Source: Pegoplata infirma
Lineage: Eukaryota; Arthropoda; Insecta; Diptera; Anthomyiidae
NCBI GenBank assembly: GCA_963921195.1
Contig: CAWUER010000516.1
Span: 1 to 64,000, forward strand
Direction of reading: 5' to 3'
Length of the DNA stretch: 64,000 bases
Below, piece after piece: positions 63,843-64,000 of this stretch. The position numbers were made by a program, and so were the translations under genes. The notes below the pieces were generated by a model. It saw nothing but the letters and a program-made list of their open reading frames with translations. It searched no databases and had not been told where the DNA came from. Each line of letters opens with the position of its first letter. Positions within the stretch are counted from its first letter, which is position 1.

Positions 63843-64000
63843 TGCTTCTAAAATTTTAAATTTTCAAAAATCCTTAATAATTTTAAAAATAACATCGCAA
63901 ATTCATTAAAGCTTGACAATTGCGTGTTTTCTGAATGCTCAAAAATTTTAATACACCAATACCCCGGTTTGCGTCGTTAATTGGGACCGGAGAAACGCGA
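63843..64000 (+). other. 3' flank of copy B
   Basis: Up to about 63958 it aligns with the 3' flank of copy A (GCTTGACAATTGCGTG). The last 40 bases are more GC-rich (GGGACCGGAGAAACGCGA) and match nothing else in the window; they may be the edge of another element. Confidence 0.5.

Overview
The window is nuclear DNA of a higher dipteran, most likely a calyptrate fly (blowfly, flesh-fly or house-fly relatives). The evidence is strong AT richness, short GT-AG introns of 65-90 bp, short interspersed repeats with a (GTCY)n core like the mini-me/DINE-type elements of flies, and a LINE of the I/LOA type. The species cannot be named from the sequence. There is no sign of bacterial or viral genes, and no CRISPR or operon structure.

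Only one host gene family is present. Two tandem, same-strand copies of a saccharopine dehydrogenase-like oxidoreductase (SCCPDH family) fill most of the window. Copy A (12218-25779, 7 exons, 418 codons) is intact. Copy B (38297-63842) has the same seven exons at identical intron positions and phases. It differs in having a GC instead of GT donor at intron 1 and a 10-base deletion in exon 6 that shifts the frame and would truncate the protein at 323 residues. A block upstream of each start codon (about 11456-11602 and 38055-38220) is also conserved between the copies and contains an identical 20-base GATA-type motif, so the duplication carried regulatory DNA. Small introns stayed small. Introns 2 and 5 of A (6.4 and 5.3 kb) and intron 2 of B (23.4 kb) were inflated by transposons.

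Everything else is mobile or repetitive DNA, much of it nested, and many insertions can be delimited by terminal inverted repeats (TIRs) plus target-site duplications (TSDs). 1-11455: several MITE-like inverted-repeat elements, a mini-me-like element split by a MITE that is itself split by a minus-strand LINE remnant, a 1-kb tandem duplication, and a 2-kb CAATTG-rich inverted array holding a tRNA-like segment. 11603-12129: a MITE between the conserved upstream block of A and its start codon. 12530-18969 (intron 2 of A): nested MITEs, two mini-me-like elements and a mariner transposase remnant. 19693-25032 (intron 5 of A): diverged tandem repeats, a palindromic element with a Harbinger-like MITE inside, and a 60-base tail of the LINE that is intact elsewhere in the window. 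25780-38054 (between the genes): a repeat with a 16-bp minisatellite, large palindromes, two hAT-like MITEs, a Mutator-like element and a Harbinger-like MITE. 38613-62043 (intron 2 of B): a 13-kb layered insertion (41252-54277) that contains an 8.9-kb hAT-like element with 8-bp TSDs, within which lie an apparently complete LINE (42454-47667, ORF1 and ORF2 both open) and another hAT-like MITE; then a second copy of the minisatellite element, a 4-kb foldback insertion and another palindrome.

The genes do not form a pathway. The biological story is a duplicated oxidoreductase whose second copy is probably decaying, set in an unusually clear stratigraphy of transposon insertions that lets relative ages be read.
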